From: Amycolatopsis umgeniensis
GTDB taxonomy: Bacteria; Actinomycetota; Actinomycetes; Mycobacteriales; Pseudonocardiaceae
DNA: 64,000 nt
NCBI RefSeq assembly: GCF_014205155.1
Contig: NZ_JACHMX010000001.1
Location: forward strand, 5,332,001 to 5,396,000
Direction: 5' to 3'
Both the position numbers and the translations under genes were made by a program. The notes below the pieces were generated by a model that was given only the letters and a program-made list of their open reading frames with translations, was not told the DNA's origin and did not search any database. Shown in pieces: positions 42,755-51,828 of this stretch. How positions within the stretch are numbered: the first letter of the stretch is position 1; each line of letters begins with the position of its first letter.

Positions 42755-43402
42755 TCAGGCTTCCAATTCGGGTGTGTCCTTCTTACGTGACTTTCGTACC
42801 ACGGTGACGGCACCCCAGAACGCCAAGCCGGTGATCTTCACCGTCGGCGCGGTCGGCGGCGCCGCGGGTGTCCCGGCGCGATCCTCCAGCTCGAAGGCGC
42901 CCATGAAGCCGATTCCGGTGACGTCGACGTTGATGTCGTCGGGCACGATGATGTCGATCCCGCCCATGATCGCGACGGCGGTGATCGTCGTGTGCTTCTC
43001 GGCGAAGCGCGCGTGCCGCAGGTCGATGTCGGTGCCGCCCCAGAACGCGAAACTGTTGTGCTGCGGCGGGACGACCCAGCTGCCCTTGCGTGAGGCGCCG
43101 GACATGACGGCGATCGACGCGCCGGAGCCCGGATGCCCGCCGATACGGTCGTCGGGCAGGCCGAGCGCGCGCGAGGTCGCGGGTTCGATCGCCGACCGCG
43201 CCTGCTGGGGCAGATCCGCGGTGACCGGTTTGAGGTCGCCGACGGTCTTGGCCGCGTAAACGGTGGTCAGCCGTTCTTCCAGCTCGTTGATGGTGATGCG
43301 CCCCTCGGACATCGCCGCGTGCAGCACCTGCGCGACCTGCTCGCGGTCGGCGTCGGAGATGCGCATCTGTTCGGGTCCTGGCAGGGCTGGCTCTTCGCTC
43401 AC
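42755..43402 (-). CDS. DUF1707/LiaF-like cell envelope response protein
   Basis: 215 aa from GTG 43402 (ATG 43369 also possible). Residues about 12-62 are the DUF1707 domain (MRISDADREQVAQVLHAAMSEGRITINELEERLTTVYAAKTVGDL), a short helical module common in actinobacteria. The C-terminal half has repeated beta-type segments (VPPQHNSFAFWGGTDIDLRHARF, AVAIMGGIDIIVPDDINVDVTGIGFMGAF) as in LiaF/DUF2154 proteins. No membrane helix is apparent. An envelope-stress link is inferred from the family. Confidence 0.88.
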   Translation of the reverse strand: MSEEPALPGPEQMRISDADREQVAQVLHAAMSEGRITINELEERLTTVYAAKTVGDLKPVTADLPQQARSAIEPATSRALGLPDDRIGGHPGSGASIAVMSGASRKGSWVVPPQHNSFAFWGGTDIDLRHARFAEKHTTITAVAIMGGIDIIVPDDINVDVTGIGFMGAFELEDRAGTPAAPPTAPTVKITGLAFWGAVTVVRKSRKKDTPELEA

Positions 43403-43471
43403 GCGCAGGAGCCTAGCGCCGGTGGGAGGGCCGGGCGTCCATCTTATGGCCGACAGTGGGATTCTGCGGTG

Positions 43472-43915
43472 ATGGGGAACTCGTTACCCGGCGCTTTGAA
43501 GCTGCCGGACGGTGTCATGGTGCGAGGACGGGGCCTGGGTCGCCCCTGGCCGGAAGGGCCCTCGCCGGATTTCGGGCTGTATCTGGGCGGCGCGAAGCTG
43601 CGCCGCAAGCACGACCACAAAATGGACTGGGAGCGGGAGTGGATCCGCTGGCCCGACTTCCTGCTGCCGACGGACTGGGCGGACGCGCGGCGGCGGATCG
43701 TGACGCTGCACGAGCGGGCCGCGGCCGGGGAAGGTGTCGAGGTCGCCTGCTACGGCGGGGTCGGCCGGACCGGCACGGTGGTGTCCTGTCTGGCCACGCT
43801 TTCGGGGCTCGGCGCGGACGAGGCCGTGGCGTGGGCGCGGGCGAACCACAACCCGCGTTCGGTGGAGACACCGTGGCAGCGCCGCTGGGTCGGCTGGTTC
43901 GCGCGGCAGGCGTGA
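43472..43915 (+). CDS. Dual-specificity/tyrosine phosphatase-like protein
   Basis: 147 aa from ATG 43472. The active-site loop VACYGGVGRTGT (Cys93, Arg99) fits Cx5R with a following Thr, and PTDWADARRRI lies in the region where these enzymes carry the WPD-type acid. The usual HC is replaced by AC (Ala92). Small, cytosolic, without regulatory domains. Substrate unknown. It precedes upp by 18 bp, probably as one transcript. Confidence 0.85.
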   Translation: MGNSLPGALKLPDGVMVRGRGLGRPWPEGPSPDFGLYLGGAKLRRKHDHKMDWEREWIRWPDFLLPTDWADARRRIVTLHERAAAGEGVEVACYGGVGRTGTVVSCLATLSGLGADEAVAWARANHNPRSVETPWQRRWVGWFARQA

Positions 43916-43933
43916 CGAGCTAAATTGACCGGC

Positions 43934-44557
43934 ATGGATGTGCACGTCGTTGATCACCCGCTGGCCAAGGCCAGGCTTTCCACCATGCGCGACGCGCGCA
44001 CCGACAGCGCCGCCTTCCGCGCGGCGCTGCACGAGCTGACCGTCATGCTGGTCTACGAAGCCACGCGGGACATGCCCGTGCGCATCGAGCGGATCCACAC
44101 GCCGGTGGCGCGCACCGACGGCTACGCGCTGGCGAGCCCGCCGCTGCTGGTGCCGGTGCTGCGGGCCGGGCTGGGGATGGCGGATCAGGCGCACAAGCTG
44201 ATCCCCGACGCCCAGATGGGCTTCGTCGGGCTCGCCCGCGACGAGGAGACGCTCAAGCCGACGCCGTACCTGGAGTCGCTGCCCGAATCGCTCGCCGACC
44301 GGCCGGTGCTGGTGCTCGACCCGATGCTGGCGACCGGCGGGTCGATGGAGTACACGATCCGGCTGCTCACCGACCGGGGCGCCACCGACGTCACCGCGAT
44401 CTGCGCGCTGGCGGCGCCCGAGGGGATCGCGCATCTGGAGAAGACCGGTCTGCCGCTGCGGGTGGTGACCGCGAGCATCGACGAGCGGCTGAACGACTCC
44501 GGCTTCATCGTGCCGGGTCTCGGGGACGCGGGGGACCGGCAGTACGGGGCCGTCTGA
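43934..44557 (+). CDS. upp: Uracil phosphoribosyltransferase
   Basis: Makes UMP from uracil and PRPP. 207 aa from ATG 43934. [14 protein letters not shown] and the PRPP loop [14 protein letters not shown] are diagnostic; the C-terminal uracil-binding segment [17 protein letters not shown] is intact. It completes pyrimidine salvage with cdd and deoA. Confidence 0.97.
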   Translation: MDVHVVDHPLAKARLSTMRDARTDSAAFRAALHELTVMLVYEATRDMPVRIERIHTPVARTDGYALASPPLLVPVLRAGLGMADQAHKLIPDAQMGFVGLARDEETLKPTPYLESLPESLADRPVLVLDPMLATGGSMEYTIRLLTDRGATDVTAICALAAPEGIAHLEKTGLPLRVVTASIDERLNDSGFIVPGLGDAGDRQYGAV

Positions 44558-44599
44558 CCCGTTTCGCAACATCGCCGCCGATGCCGGTCACTGACGGAT

Positions 44600-45205
44600 G
44601 TGACCAGAACAGTGACCGGATCGGCGGGGGTGCCGGTGGACTCGAACGGATCTCCTCCCGACCGGAGTGACACGGAGCTTTGGCTGGCGGCCGCGGGCGG
44701 TGATCACGGGGCTTTCACCGAGCTTTTCGAACGGCACGCCCAGTCGGTGTGGAACCACGCCTACCGGCTGACGGGGTCTTGGGCGTCGGCCGAAGACCTG
44801 ACGTCGACGACCTTTCTCACCGCTTGGCGGCGGAGGGCCGACATCACGCTCATCCGCGACAGCGCGCTGCCCTGGCTGTACACCGTCGCGGGGAACCTCG
44901 CGCGTACCGAACACCGCAGCTCGGGGCGGCGACTGCGGCTCGTCCGGCGGCTGCCGGAGCCCCGGTCGGTGTCCGACCACGCCGAAACCGTCGTCGATCA
45001 GCTCGACGGCGAAGACCGTCTCCGGCAGGTGCTCGCCTTGGTCGCGAAGCTGCCGAAGTCGCAGCGTCAGGCCGTCGAACTCTGCCTCCTCGGCGATCTT
45101 TCCCTTCAGGACGCCGCCGAACTGCTCGGTGTCGCCGAGGTGACCGTTCGCGCCCACATCTCGCGGGCCCGCGCGCAGCTGCGGGCCGCCCTGGAGGAGA
45201 AATGA
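44600..45205 (+). CDS. ECF-family RNA polymerase sigma factor
   Basis: 201 aa from GTG 44600 (GTG 44630, with GGCGGGG upstream, is an alternative). Region 2: FTELFERHAQSVWNHAYRLTGSWASAEDLTSTTFLTAWRR; region 4: LVAKLPKSQRQAVELCLLGDLSLQDAAELLGVAEVTVRAHISRARAQL. No C-terminal extension. Its stop overlaps the ATG of a membrane protein gene, the usual arrangement of ECF factor and membrane-bound partner. Confidence 0.93.
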   Translation: MTRTVTGSAGVPVDSNGSPPDRSDTELWLAAAGGDHGAFTELFERHAQSVWNHAYRLTGSWASAEDLTSTTFLTAWRRRADITLIRDSALPWLYTVAGNLARTEHRSSGRRLRLVRRLPEPRSVSDHAETVVDQLDGEDRLRQVLALVAKLPKSQRQAVELCLLGDLSLQDAAELLGVAEVTVRAHISRARAQLRAALEEK

Positions 45206-46482
45206 CCGACGACCTCGGCCTGCCCGGCAGGCGTGAACTCCCCCCGGAAGTGCTCGACAACCTGCGGATGTCCCTGCGAGAGGGGATGGGAAAACCCGCG
45301 CGGCGGCGATGGCCGATCGTCGCCGCCGCGGCCGCCGTCGTCCTGGTTCTCGCGGGGGCCCTGGTCGCGACCGCGATCATCCGGGACCCGGACGCCCCGG
45401 GACCCGTCGTCGCGAACCCTGACTTCTCCCTCGACTGGCCGAAGGCTGTCGAGGCCATGAACCGGTGCTGGGCCGTTCTCCAGACGCAGGGCAAGGCGGC
45501 GAACTTCCCGGACCGGGACGAATGGGTACCGCGGTTCACCGTCAGCTCCTGGGAAATCACCGTCGTGGCGGTGACGGTGGACGACAAACCCTTCTTCTGC
45601 GAGACCACGCTGATGACGGCGACCGTGTCCGATCCGAACGCCGCCCCGATGTACACGCAGGGCACGCGGACCGCGGCCCTGCTGATGACCCCGGCCGGGA
45701 CGTTCGCGGGCGTCGCCGATCCCGAATGGCCGAAACTGGAAGTGACGGGACAGAACGAGCAGTCGGCTTCTCTGCGGGAGATCTCGATCTTCCGGCCGGG
45801 GAACCTGTTCGTGCACATCGCGCCGATGAAGCCGTCGCGGACCACCTACGCGGTCGGGCCGACACCCGGGGAGCAATCCCGCCCGATCCACTACCAGGCG
45901 CCGTACCTCCTGCGACCCGCGCCGGAGCCGGCCGCGTCGGAACTCGACAAGCCGGTGTTCCCGGTTCCCGACCGGGCCACGCCGGCGGGTGAGTTCTTCA
46001 ACACCTGCACGAGGGGAGCGTCCGAAGCGCTGTCGGACGAGGACGCCTACCGGGCCGGCGCGTTGCTCGAACGCGAAGACGTCGAAGTCGTCGTCGCTCG
46101 CCTCGGTGGCAGGGCCATCGTGTGCCAGGGCGGGCTCGGGTACCTGGACGGGAAGACCGAGTACTACCGGGTCATGTACGACCAGTCGAAGTCCGCGGAG
46201 CCCGTGCACACGTTGCGAACCGAGTCGGTCGGCAACGTGGATCGGAACGGGGCCACCGTCCCGCCGCGGAACCCGTACCTGGGGGTCGTCCCCGAGGCCG
46301 CCGTCGGTGTGAAGCTCGACTTCGGGACCGGCGGGGAGATCGACGCGACGGTCGCTGACGGGACCTTCGCGGCGTGGATGCCGGACAACGTCAGCCGGGA
46401 CTACGAGAACGCGAAGGTCGGGATCACCGTCGTGGACGCGGCGGGAAAGACCCTGCACCAGGGCACGCTCCCGATGTACTGA
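45202..46482 (+). CDS. Single-pass membrane protein coupled to ECF sigma factor (putative anti-sigma or sensor)
   Basis: 426 aa from ATG 45202, overlapping the sigma stop (ATGA). A cytoplasmic N-terminus of about 35 residues, one helix (WPIVAAAAAVVLVLAGALVATAII, about 37-60) and a roughly 365-residue external domain with four or more cysteines (CWAVLQ, FFCETTL, FNTCTRG, IVCQGG). No zinc-binding HxxxCxxC anti-sigma motif is visible, so this is not a classic ZAS protein. The short N-terminus could still hold the sigma factor. The external domain contains two similar blocks ((N)xCWAVL... / NTCTRGAS...), perhaps an internal duplication. Function inferred from coupling only. Confidence 0.75.
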   Translation: MTDDLGLPGRRELPPEVLDNLRMSLREGMGKPARRRWPIVAAAAAVVLVLAGALVATAIIRDPDAPGPVVANPDFSLDWPKAVEAMNRCWAVLQTQGKAANFPDRDEWVPRFTVSSWEITVVAVTVDDKPFFCETTLMTATVSDPNAAPMYTQGTRTAALLMTPAGTFAGVADPEWPKLEVTGQNEQSASLREISIFRPGNLFVHIAPMKPSRTTYAVGPTPGEQSRPIHYQAPYLLRPAPEPAASELDKPVFPVPDRATPAGEFFNTCTRGASEALSDEDAYRAGALLEREDVEVVVARLGGRAIVCQGGLGYLDGKTEYYRVMYDQSKSAEPVHTLRTESVGNVDRNGATVPPRNPYLGVVPEAAVGVKLDFGTGGEIDATVADGTFAAWMPDNVSRDYENAKVGITVVDAAGKTLHQGTLPMY

Positions 46483-46555
46483 TCGCGTTTAGCCCGCTAA
46501 AGGCGAGGTGTTCCCGCCCGCCCGGCGGATCGCGTTCAGCCCGCTAAAGGCGAGG
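46481..46555. repeat. Tandem pair of TTTAGC palindromes
   Basis: Copies at 46481-46507 (overlapping the stop codon of the preceding gene) and 46527-46555 (TTCAGC variant), both followed by GGCGAGG. Lies between convergent genes; the same direct-pair layout is at 1581-1647. Confidence 0.85.
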
Positions 46556-46557
46556 CC

Positions 46558-47151
46558 TCAGTGGCGCAGCCAGCCGGAGGCGTTCGCCCGCAGCGCGATC
46601 TCGTAAGCCGCGCTCACGGTGAACTCCTCCGGCAGGTTCCCGTTCAGCTCCAGCGACACGAGCCCGTGCACGAATCCCCAGCACGCCACGGTGACGACCT
46701 CGGCGGGCACGTCGAGGAAGACGCCTTCGGCGACGGCCTTGCGGATCGTCTCCTCGAGCGGCGCCATCGTGGCGCGAGCCTGCTCGGACGTCTCCTCCGC
46801 CGGCTCGAAACCGGGCACCGACTTCGTGAACATGATCGCGTAGAGGTGCGGGTCGGCCAGCGCGCTTTCCCGGTACGCGACGCCGAGCCGCACCAGGTCC
46901 TCGACCGGGTCGCCGCTCAGCGAGACCCTGGACATCCGCAGGCCGAAGCGGCGGAATCCCTCGACGAAGAGGGCGCCGACCAGATCCGTCTTCCCGCCGA
47001 AGAGCGAATAGACCGCGGTGGTGGACGTGCCGACGTCGGCGGCCAGCTTCCTCAGGCTGAGGGCCTTCGGGCCGTCGGCCGAGATGAGCTCACCGGCGCG
47101 GTCCAGCAGTTTCAGCCGGAGGTTCTCGTCGTGCGTCCTGGGGCGGGGCAT
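46558..47151 (-). CDS. TetR-family regulator
   Basis: 197 aa from ATG 47151 (MPRPRTHDENLRLKLL). Helix-turn-helix LLDRAGELISADGPKALSLRKLAADVGTSTTAVYSLFGGKTDLVGALFVEGF; C-terminal WHG-type ligand domain (DPHLYAIMFTKSVPGFEP, VTVACWGFVHGLVSLELNG). Divergent from the MerR operon with 84 bp between start codons; its target is unclear. Confidence 0.92.
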   Translation of the reverse strand: MPRPRTHDENLRLKLLDRAGELISADGPKALSLRKLAADVGTSTTAVYSLFGGKTDLVGALFVEGFRRFGLRMSRVSLSGDPVEDLVRLGVAYRESALADPHLYAIMFTKSVPGFEPAEETSEQARATMAPLEETIRKAVAEGVFLDVPAEVVTVACWGFVHGLVSLELNGNLPEEFTVSAAYEIALRANASGWLRH

Positions 47152-47197
47152 GATCCGATCGTATCGCAACGCTGTTATCAATCGCTCGGATTCGGAG

Positions 47198-47228
47198 TTG
47201 ACCTGGAGCGCACTCCAGGTCGTACTGT
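47198..47228 (+). promoter_or_regulatory. MerR-type promoter with 19-bp spacer and central palindrome
   Basis: -35 TTGACC (47198-47203) and -10 TACTGT (47223-47228) are 19 bp apart, the overlong spacing that MerR proteins correct by twisting DNA. The spacer is filled by the near-perfect 20-bp dyad ACCTGGAGCGCACTCCAGGT (47201-47220; only the central GC/CA pairs break it). A start about 7 bp after the -10 would be at the ATG itself (47236), so the merR mRNA is probably leaderless; no ribosome binding site is present. Confidence 0.82.
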
Positions 47229-47235
47229 CGTCGAC

Positions 47236-47637
47236 ATGAGCTACTCGATAGCGGAAGCCGCGCGACGTAGCGGGTTGTCCATCGACACTCTCCGGTACTA
47301 CGAGCGCATCAAACTCGTCGAGCCCCCGGCGCGGGACACCGCGGGGCGCCGCGCCTACACCGACGACGACCTCGGCTGGCTGGGGTTCCTGACCAAGCTG
47401 CGCCTGACCGGCATGCCCATCAAGCGCATGCGGGAGTACGCCTCCCTGCGCCACCACGGATCGGCGAGCGCGGGACGGCGCAAGGCGATCCTCGTCGACC
47501 AGCGCAAATCGGTCGCCGACCGGATCGCCGAGCTGCAGGCCTGCCTCGACATCCTCGACTACAAGATCGACCACTACGACCAGGTGGAACGCGCGGTGCT
47601 CGGCACCGGAGCCACCGTGGAGGGAATTTCAGCGTGA
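47236..47637 (+). CDS. MerR-family regulator of aldo/keto reductase operon
   Basis: 133 aa. Helix-turn-helix [44 protein letters not shown], then a dimerisation helix [34 protein letters not shown]. Only one Cys (in LQACLDIL), so metal sensing is unlikely; an electrophile or small molecule is more plausible. Coupled by overlap (GTGA) to the first reductase. Autoregulated through the promoter at 47198. Confidence 0.93.
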   Translation: MSYSIAEAARRSGLSIDTLRYYERIKLVEPPARDTAGRRAYTDDDLGWLGFLTKLRLTGMPIKRMREYASLRHHGSASAGRRKAILVDQRKSVADRIAELQACLDILDYKIDHYDQVERAVLGTGATVEGISA

Positions 47638-48617
47638 TCAGCACCAGGAGGCTCGGCGGTCTGGAAGTCGGGGCGCAGGGGCTCGGCTGCATGGGGATGA
47701 GCCAGGCCTACGGTGTCCGCGACGACGACACGGAGTCGATCGCCACCGTCCACCGCGCCCTCGAACTGGGCGTGACCTTGCTCGACACCGCGAATGTCTA
47801 CGGCGCCGGCGCGAACGAAGAGCTGGTCGGCCGCGCGATCGCGGGCAAACGGGATCAGGTCGTGCTGGCGACCAAGTTCGGCATCGTCTGGGCGGAAGAC
47901 GGCGGGATGTCCGCTCGCGGCGACGCGGCGTACGTCAAGCAGAGCTGCGAAGAGTCGCTGCGCCGGCTGAACGTCGACCACATCGACCTCTACTACCAGC
48001 ACCGGGTCGACCCGAACACGCCGGTCGAGGAGACCTGGGGCGCGCTCGCGGAGCTGGTGGACGAGGGCAAGATCCGGTTCGCCGGGATCTCCGAGGCCAG
48101 TGCCGAGACGATCCGCCGCGCGCACGCCGTCCACCCCGTGACGGCCCTGCAGAGCGAATGGTCCCTGTGGACCCGCGGCATCGAAGGGGAGATCCGCTCG
48201 ACCACTCGCGAGCTGGGGATCGGTGTCGTGCCGTTCTCACCGCTCGGCCGCGGTTTCCTCACCGGCAGTGTGACGTCGGTGAAGGACCTCCCGGCGGACG
48301 ACATGCGCCGCGGCCTGCCCCGCTTCGCGGAGGGCAACTTCGAGCGCAACATGGCGATCGTCGAGGCGCTGCGCGAGCTGGCGGCGGACAAGGGCGTGAC
48401 AGCGGGTCAGCTGGCCCTGGCCTGGGTGCAGGCCCAGGGTGACGACGTCGTGCCGATCCCGGGCACCAAACGGCGCAAGTACCTCGAAGAGAACGCCGCG
48501 GCGGCGGAACTGGAACTGTCCGAAGTGGACATCGAAGCCATCGAAAAGGCCGCGCCCGTCGAGTCGATCGCCGGTGAGCGTTACCCGGAACGGCTCGCCC
48601 GCGCCGCCGGCAAGTAA
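47634..48617 (+). CDS. Aldo/keto reductase 1
   Basis: 327 aa from GTG 47634. AKR fold of the YajO/PhnB-type subfamily (AKR13-like): [32 protein letters not shown] (Asp, Tyr), ATKFGI (Lys), [15 protein letters not shown] (His). C-terminal NADPH site [18 protein letters not shown]. It reduces reactive aldehydes/ketones by family. Paralogue of the next gene, from tandem duplication. Confidence 0.94.
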   Translation: MISTRRLGGLEVGAQGLGCMGMSQAYGVRDDDTESIATVHRALELGVTLLDTANVYGAGANEELVGRAIAGKRDQVVLATKFGIVWAEDGGMSARGDAAYVKQSCEESLRRLNVDHIDLYYQHRVDPNTPVEETWGALAELVDEGKIRFAGISEASAETIRRAHAVHPVTALQSEWSLWTRGIEGEIRSTTRELGIGVVPFSPLGRGFLTGSVTSVKDLPADDMRRGLPRFAEGNFERNMAIVEALRELAADKGVTAGQLALAWVQAQGDDVVPIPGTKRRKYLEENAAAAELELSEVDIEAIEKAAPVESIAGERYPERLARAAGK

Positions 48618-48643
48618 GAACCGAAAGAAGTGCGAGAGAGTTC

Positions 48644-49645
<1,002 letters not shown>

Positions 49646-49648
49646 ACG

Positions 49649-49684
49649 CGAAAGCCGGCGCCCGCTCGCGGGCGCCGGCTTTCG
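49649..49684. terminator. Bidirectional intrinsic terminator
   Basis: CGAAAGCCGGCGCCCG and CGGGCGCCGGCTTTCG form a perfect 16-bp stem with loop CTCG, between the convergent AKR operon and hisS. Confidence 0.9.
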
Positions 49685-49687
49685 TCG

Positions 49688-50974
49688 TCAGAGCAAAGAC
49701 GTGACCGTCGGGACCACGGTGTCGAGGGCGACCGTCTGCTGCTCGCGGGTCTCGAGGCTGCGGACCGTCACGTTCCCGGCGTCCCAGTCCTCCTGACCGA
49801 CGATCACCACGGCCCGCGCCCCGGCCTTGTCGGCCCGGGTGAGCTCCTTGCCCAGCTTGCGGAGCTCGACGGGGGTGAGCGTGCGCAGACCGGCCTTCCG
49901 CAGCCGTCCCGCGACCTCGCGGGCGGCGTCGGTGAGCTCCTCGACCACCGGGATCACCACGACATCGGCCTCGCTGCGCGGCTTCGGCGTCAGTTCGTGG
50001 GTGTCGAGGAAGTCGATCAGCGTGACGTCGCCCATGCCGAAGCCGATCCCGGGGATCTGCTGCGACGTGAACAACGACGCCAGGTCGCTGTAGCGGCCGC
50101 CGCCGAAGAGGGCGCGGCGGTTCTCCGGAGAGGTGTCGAAGACCTCGAACACGGTCGACGTGTAGTACGCGAGCCCGCGCACGATCATCGGATCGAACGT
50201 GATCAGGTTCGCGGCGCCGCTGTTCAGCACCTTCACCAGGTTCGAGTTCTCCTTGACCTGCTCGGGCAGTTCGTCGAGCAGCGCGGTGCCGGACGAGAGG
50301 ATCTCGGCCAGCTTCTCGAACTGCTTTTCGGTCAGGCCGATCTCTGCCGCGGTGTCGCTCAGCTTCGTGCGGTCCGACTTCTCCCAGCGGTCCACCAGTG
50401 TGAACACCTGCGGCAGCTGCTCCGCTGTCACGCCGACGATGTCGGTGAGCGCCGAAGAAAGCAGGTTCCGGTCGTTGGCGCGCACCTGGAACATGTCCGG
50501 CGTCGCCCCGAGCGCGCTCATCATGTCGTGGACGAGCTCGAAGATCTCGATCTCGCAGTTCGCGCTGTCCGAACCGAAGATGTCCGCGTTGATCTGCCAG
50601 TGCTCGCGGACCCGGCCACGCTGCGGCCGCTCGTAGCGGTGGCAGTTCGGGTGGCTGTACCAGCGCACCGGGAACTGCAGCGACTTGGCGTTGCCCGCGA
50701 TCATCCTGGCGACCGACGGGGTCATCTCCGGTCGCAGCGCCAGCCGCTCGCCGCCCTTGGTGGTCAGCGTGTACAGCTGCTGGTCGGCGATCTCCTGTCC
50801 GGACTTCCGCTCGTAGATCTCGGCGGGTTCGAGGATCGGCCCGTCGTAGCGGAGGAAACCCCGCAGTTCGAGCACGTCGTAGAGATGGCCGAACACCTGC
50901 GTCCGGACGGACATCTCGGCGGGCAGGAAGTCGCGGGTCCCCTTCGCGGGGGCTGTCGGCAGGTATTCAGGCAC
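49688..50974 (-). CDS. hisS: Histidyl-tRNA synthetase
   Basis: 428 aa from GTG 50974. Class II motifs: motif 1 near TRDFLPAEMSVRTQVF, motif 2 RYERPQRGRVREHWQINADIFG, motif 3 GIGFGMGDVTLIDFL, and histidine-site GLAYYTSTVFEVF (HisA motif). Anticodon domain at the end. Normal size. Confidence 0.97.
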   Translation of the reverse strand: MPEYLPTAPAKGTRDFLPAEMSVRTQVFGHLYDVLELRGFLRYDGPILEPAEIYERKSGQEIADQQLYTLTTKGGERLALRPEMTPSVARMIAGNAKSLQFPVRWYSHPNCHRYERPQRGRVREHWQINADIFGSDSANCEIEIFELVHDMMSALGATPDMFQVRANDRNLLSSALTDIVGVTAEQLPQVFTLVDRWEKSDRTKLSDTAAEIGLTEKQFEKLAEILSSGTALLDELPEQVKENSNLVKVLNSGAANLITFDPMIVRGLAYYTSTVFEVFDTSPENRRALFGGGRYSDLASLFTSQQIPGIGFGMGDVTLIDFLDTHELTPKPRSEADVVVIPVVEELTDAAREVAGRLRKAGLRTLTPVELRKLGKELTRADKAGARAVVIVGQEDWDAGNVTVRSLETREQQTVALDTVVPTVTSLL

Positions 50975-50984
50975 GTCAGCAAGC

Positions 50985-51377
50985 TTAACCAGCGAAGGCG
51001 ACGCCGTACGCGGTGGTCAGCATCGCCGCTCCGAGCAGGACGGCCCCGGCGCTGGTGACCCGTCCGCCGAGCTTGCCCTTGCCCGGTGCCAGGTGCAGGA
51101 AGAAGCCGCCGGACTGGGCGAGCACGCCGAACAGCAGCAGGAAGCACGCGATCCACAAGGCGGCGTCGGAGAGCCCTGTCTGCCCGAGGATCTGCAGTGC
51201 GACCAGCGCCAGCACGAGCAGGACACCGGCGTGGGCGTGTCCCGCGCGGAACATGGTCCGCTGGTGTTCGGTCAGTTTCTTGTCGCGCAGGACGCCCATC
51301 AGCGCGTAACCGCCGTACATCACCGTCGGCAGCGAAACGAGCGCGATGACGGTGAACAGCCTGATCGGGCCTTCCAT
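50985..51377 (-). CDS. Four-helix membrane protein of unknown function
   Basis: 130 aa, ATG 51377. Four hydrophobic helices (LFTVIALVSLPTVMYGGYALM, AHAGVLLVLALVALQIL, ALWIACFLLLFGVLAQSGGFFLHL, AGAVLLGAAMLTTAYGVAF) and a conserved RAGHAHAGVLL with His residues in helix 2. No family recognised. A TetR-like palindrome 38 bp upstream suggests inducible expression. The stop is 10 bp from hisS. Confidence 0.8.
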   Translation of the reverse strand: MEGPIRLFTVIALVSLPTVMYGGYALMGVLRDKKLTEHQRTMFRAGHAHAGVLLVLALVALQILGQTGLSDAALWIACFLLLFGVLAQSGGFFLHLAPGKGKLGGRVTSAGAVLLGAAMLTTAYGVAFAG

Positions 51378-51414
51378 GGTCTTTCCCTTCGTGGTGGGGG
51401 TGAAGGCAACGATA

Positions 51415-51434
51415 ACACTGTTTTAAAACGGTGT
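51415..51434 (-). promoter_or_regulatory. 20-bp AT-rich operator palindrome
   Basis: ACACTGTTTTAAAACGGTGT is a near-perfect palindrome (nine of ten pairs), 38 bp upstream of ATG 51377. TTTTAAAA is striking in this GC-rich DNA. The shape fits TetR-family operators; no tetR gene is adjacent. Confidence 0.65.
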
Positions 51435-51561
51435 CACCAAAGTTGTCGTCCCACTTCCGGGAGTCCCTCGCCGCGAGCGGTGACCGCTACGGTTCGGTGC
51501 CTTGGTCGCTTGACCCGCACCACGAACGACCACAGCCACAACCCAGCAGGTACTCAGGACT

Positions 51562-51646
51562 TCGCGTGACTGAGTGGACGGCACGTGTGATCAGACGGAC
51601 GACTCACGTGACGGGACGGCTGACTCGCGGTGAGACCCGGGCCAAC
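51562..51646. repeat. Decayed tandem-like block with CGTGA/GACT words
   Basis: About four 20-23-nt units each start C(A/G)CG(T)G and most end GACT or ACT. They resemble the CGCGTGATTG units at 38130-38230, so this may be a degenerate copy of the same element. Confidence 0.4.
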
Positions 51647-51714
51647 TCGGTTCCGGGCCTTTGCGCGCGGCCGCTGTGACGGGCTGGTGCGTGTGGACGC
51701 TGGCTGATCCGCAA

Positions 51715-51769
51715 GTCCGTGAAGGCCTCCTTGAGGGACCCAGGGTCCCTCAAGGAGGCCTTCACGGAC
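51715..51769. repeat. GTGAAGGCC long hairpin (GAGGGACC inner stem)
   Basis: Perfect 26-bp arms (51715-51740, 51744-51769) with centre CAG. The outer part is GTCCGTGAAGGCCTCCTT and the inner part GAGGGACC. Lies 60 bp beyond the amidohydrolase stop and is its likely terminator. Confidence 0.9.
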
Positions 51770-51828
51770 CGAGGCCTGGGATGTGACCGTGCCCAGAATG
51801 CCAGTAGGTACTCAAGGCACTGTTGGTC

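Larger units (their letters stand above)
51378..51828. other. Non-coding region between membrane protein and amidohydrolase genes
   Basis: 451 bp without a supportable gene. Contents in order: promoter/operator palindrome (51415-51434), a decayed short tandem-like block rich in CACGTG/GCGTGA words (51562-51646), and a GTGAAGGCC hairpin (51715-51769). Confidence 0.7.

Noticed and set aside
44749..46482. 577-aa version of the ECF partner protein starting inside the sigma gene
   Set aside because: The extra N-terminus is an out-of-frame reading of the sigma factor; ATG 45202 with the ATGA overlap fits.
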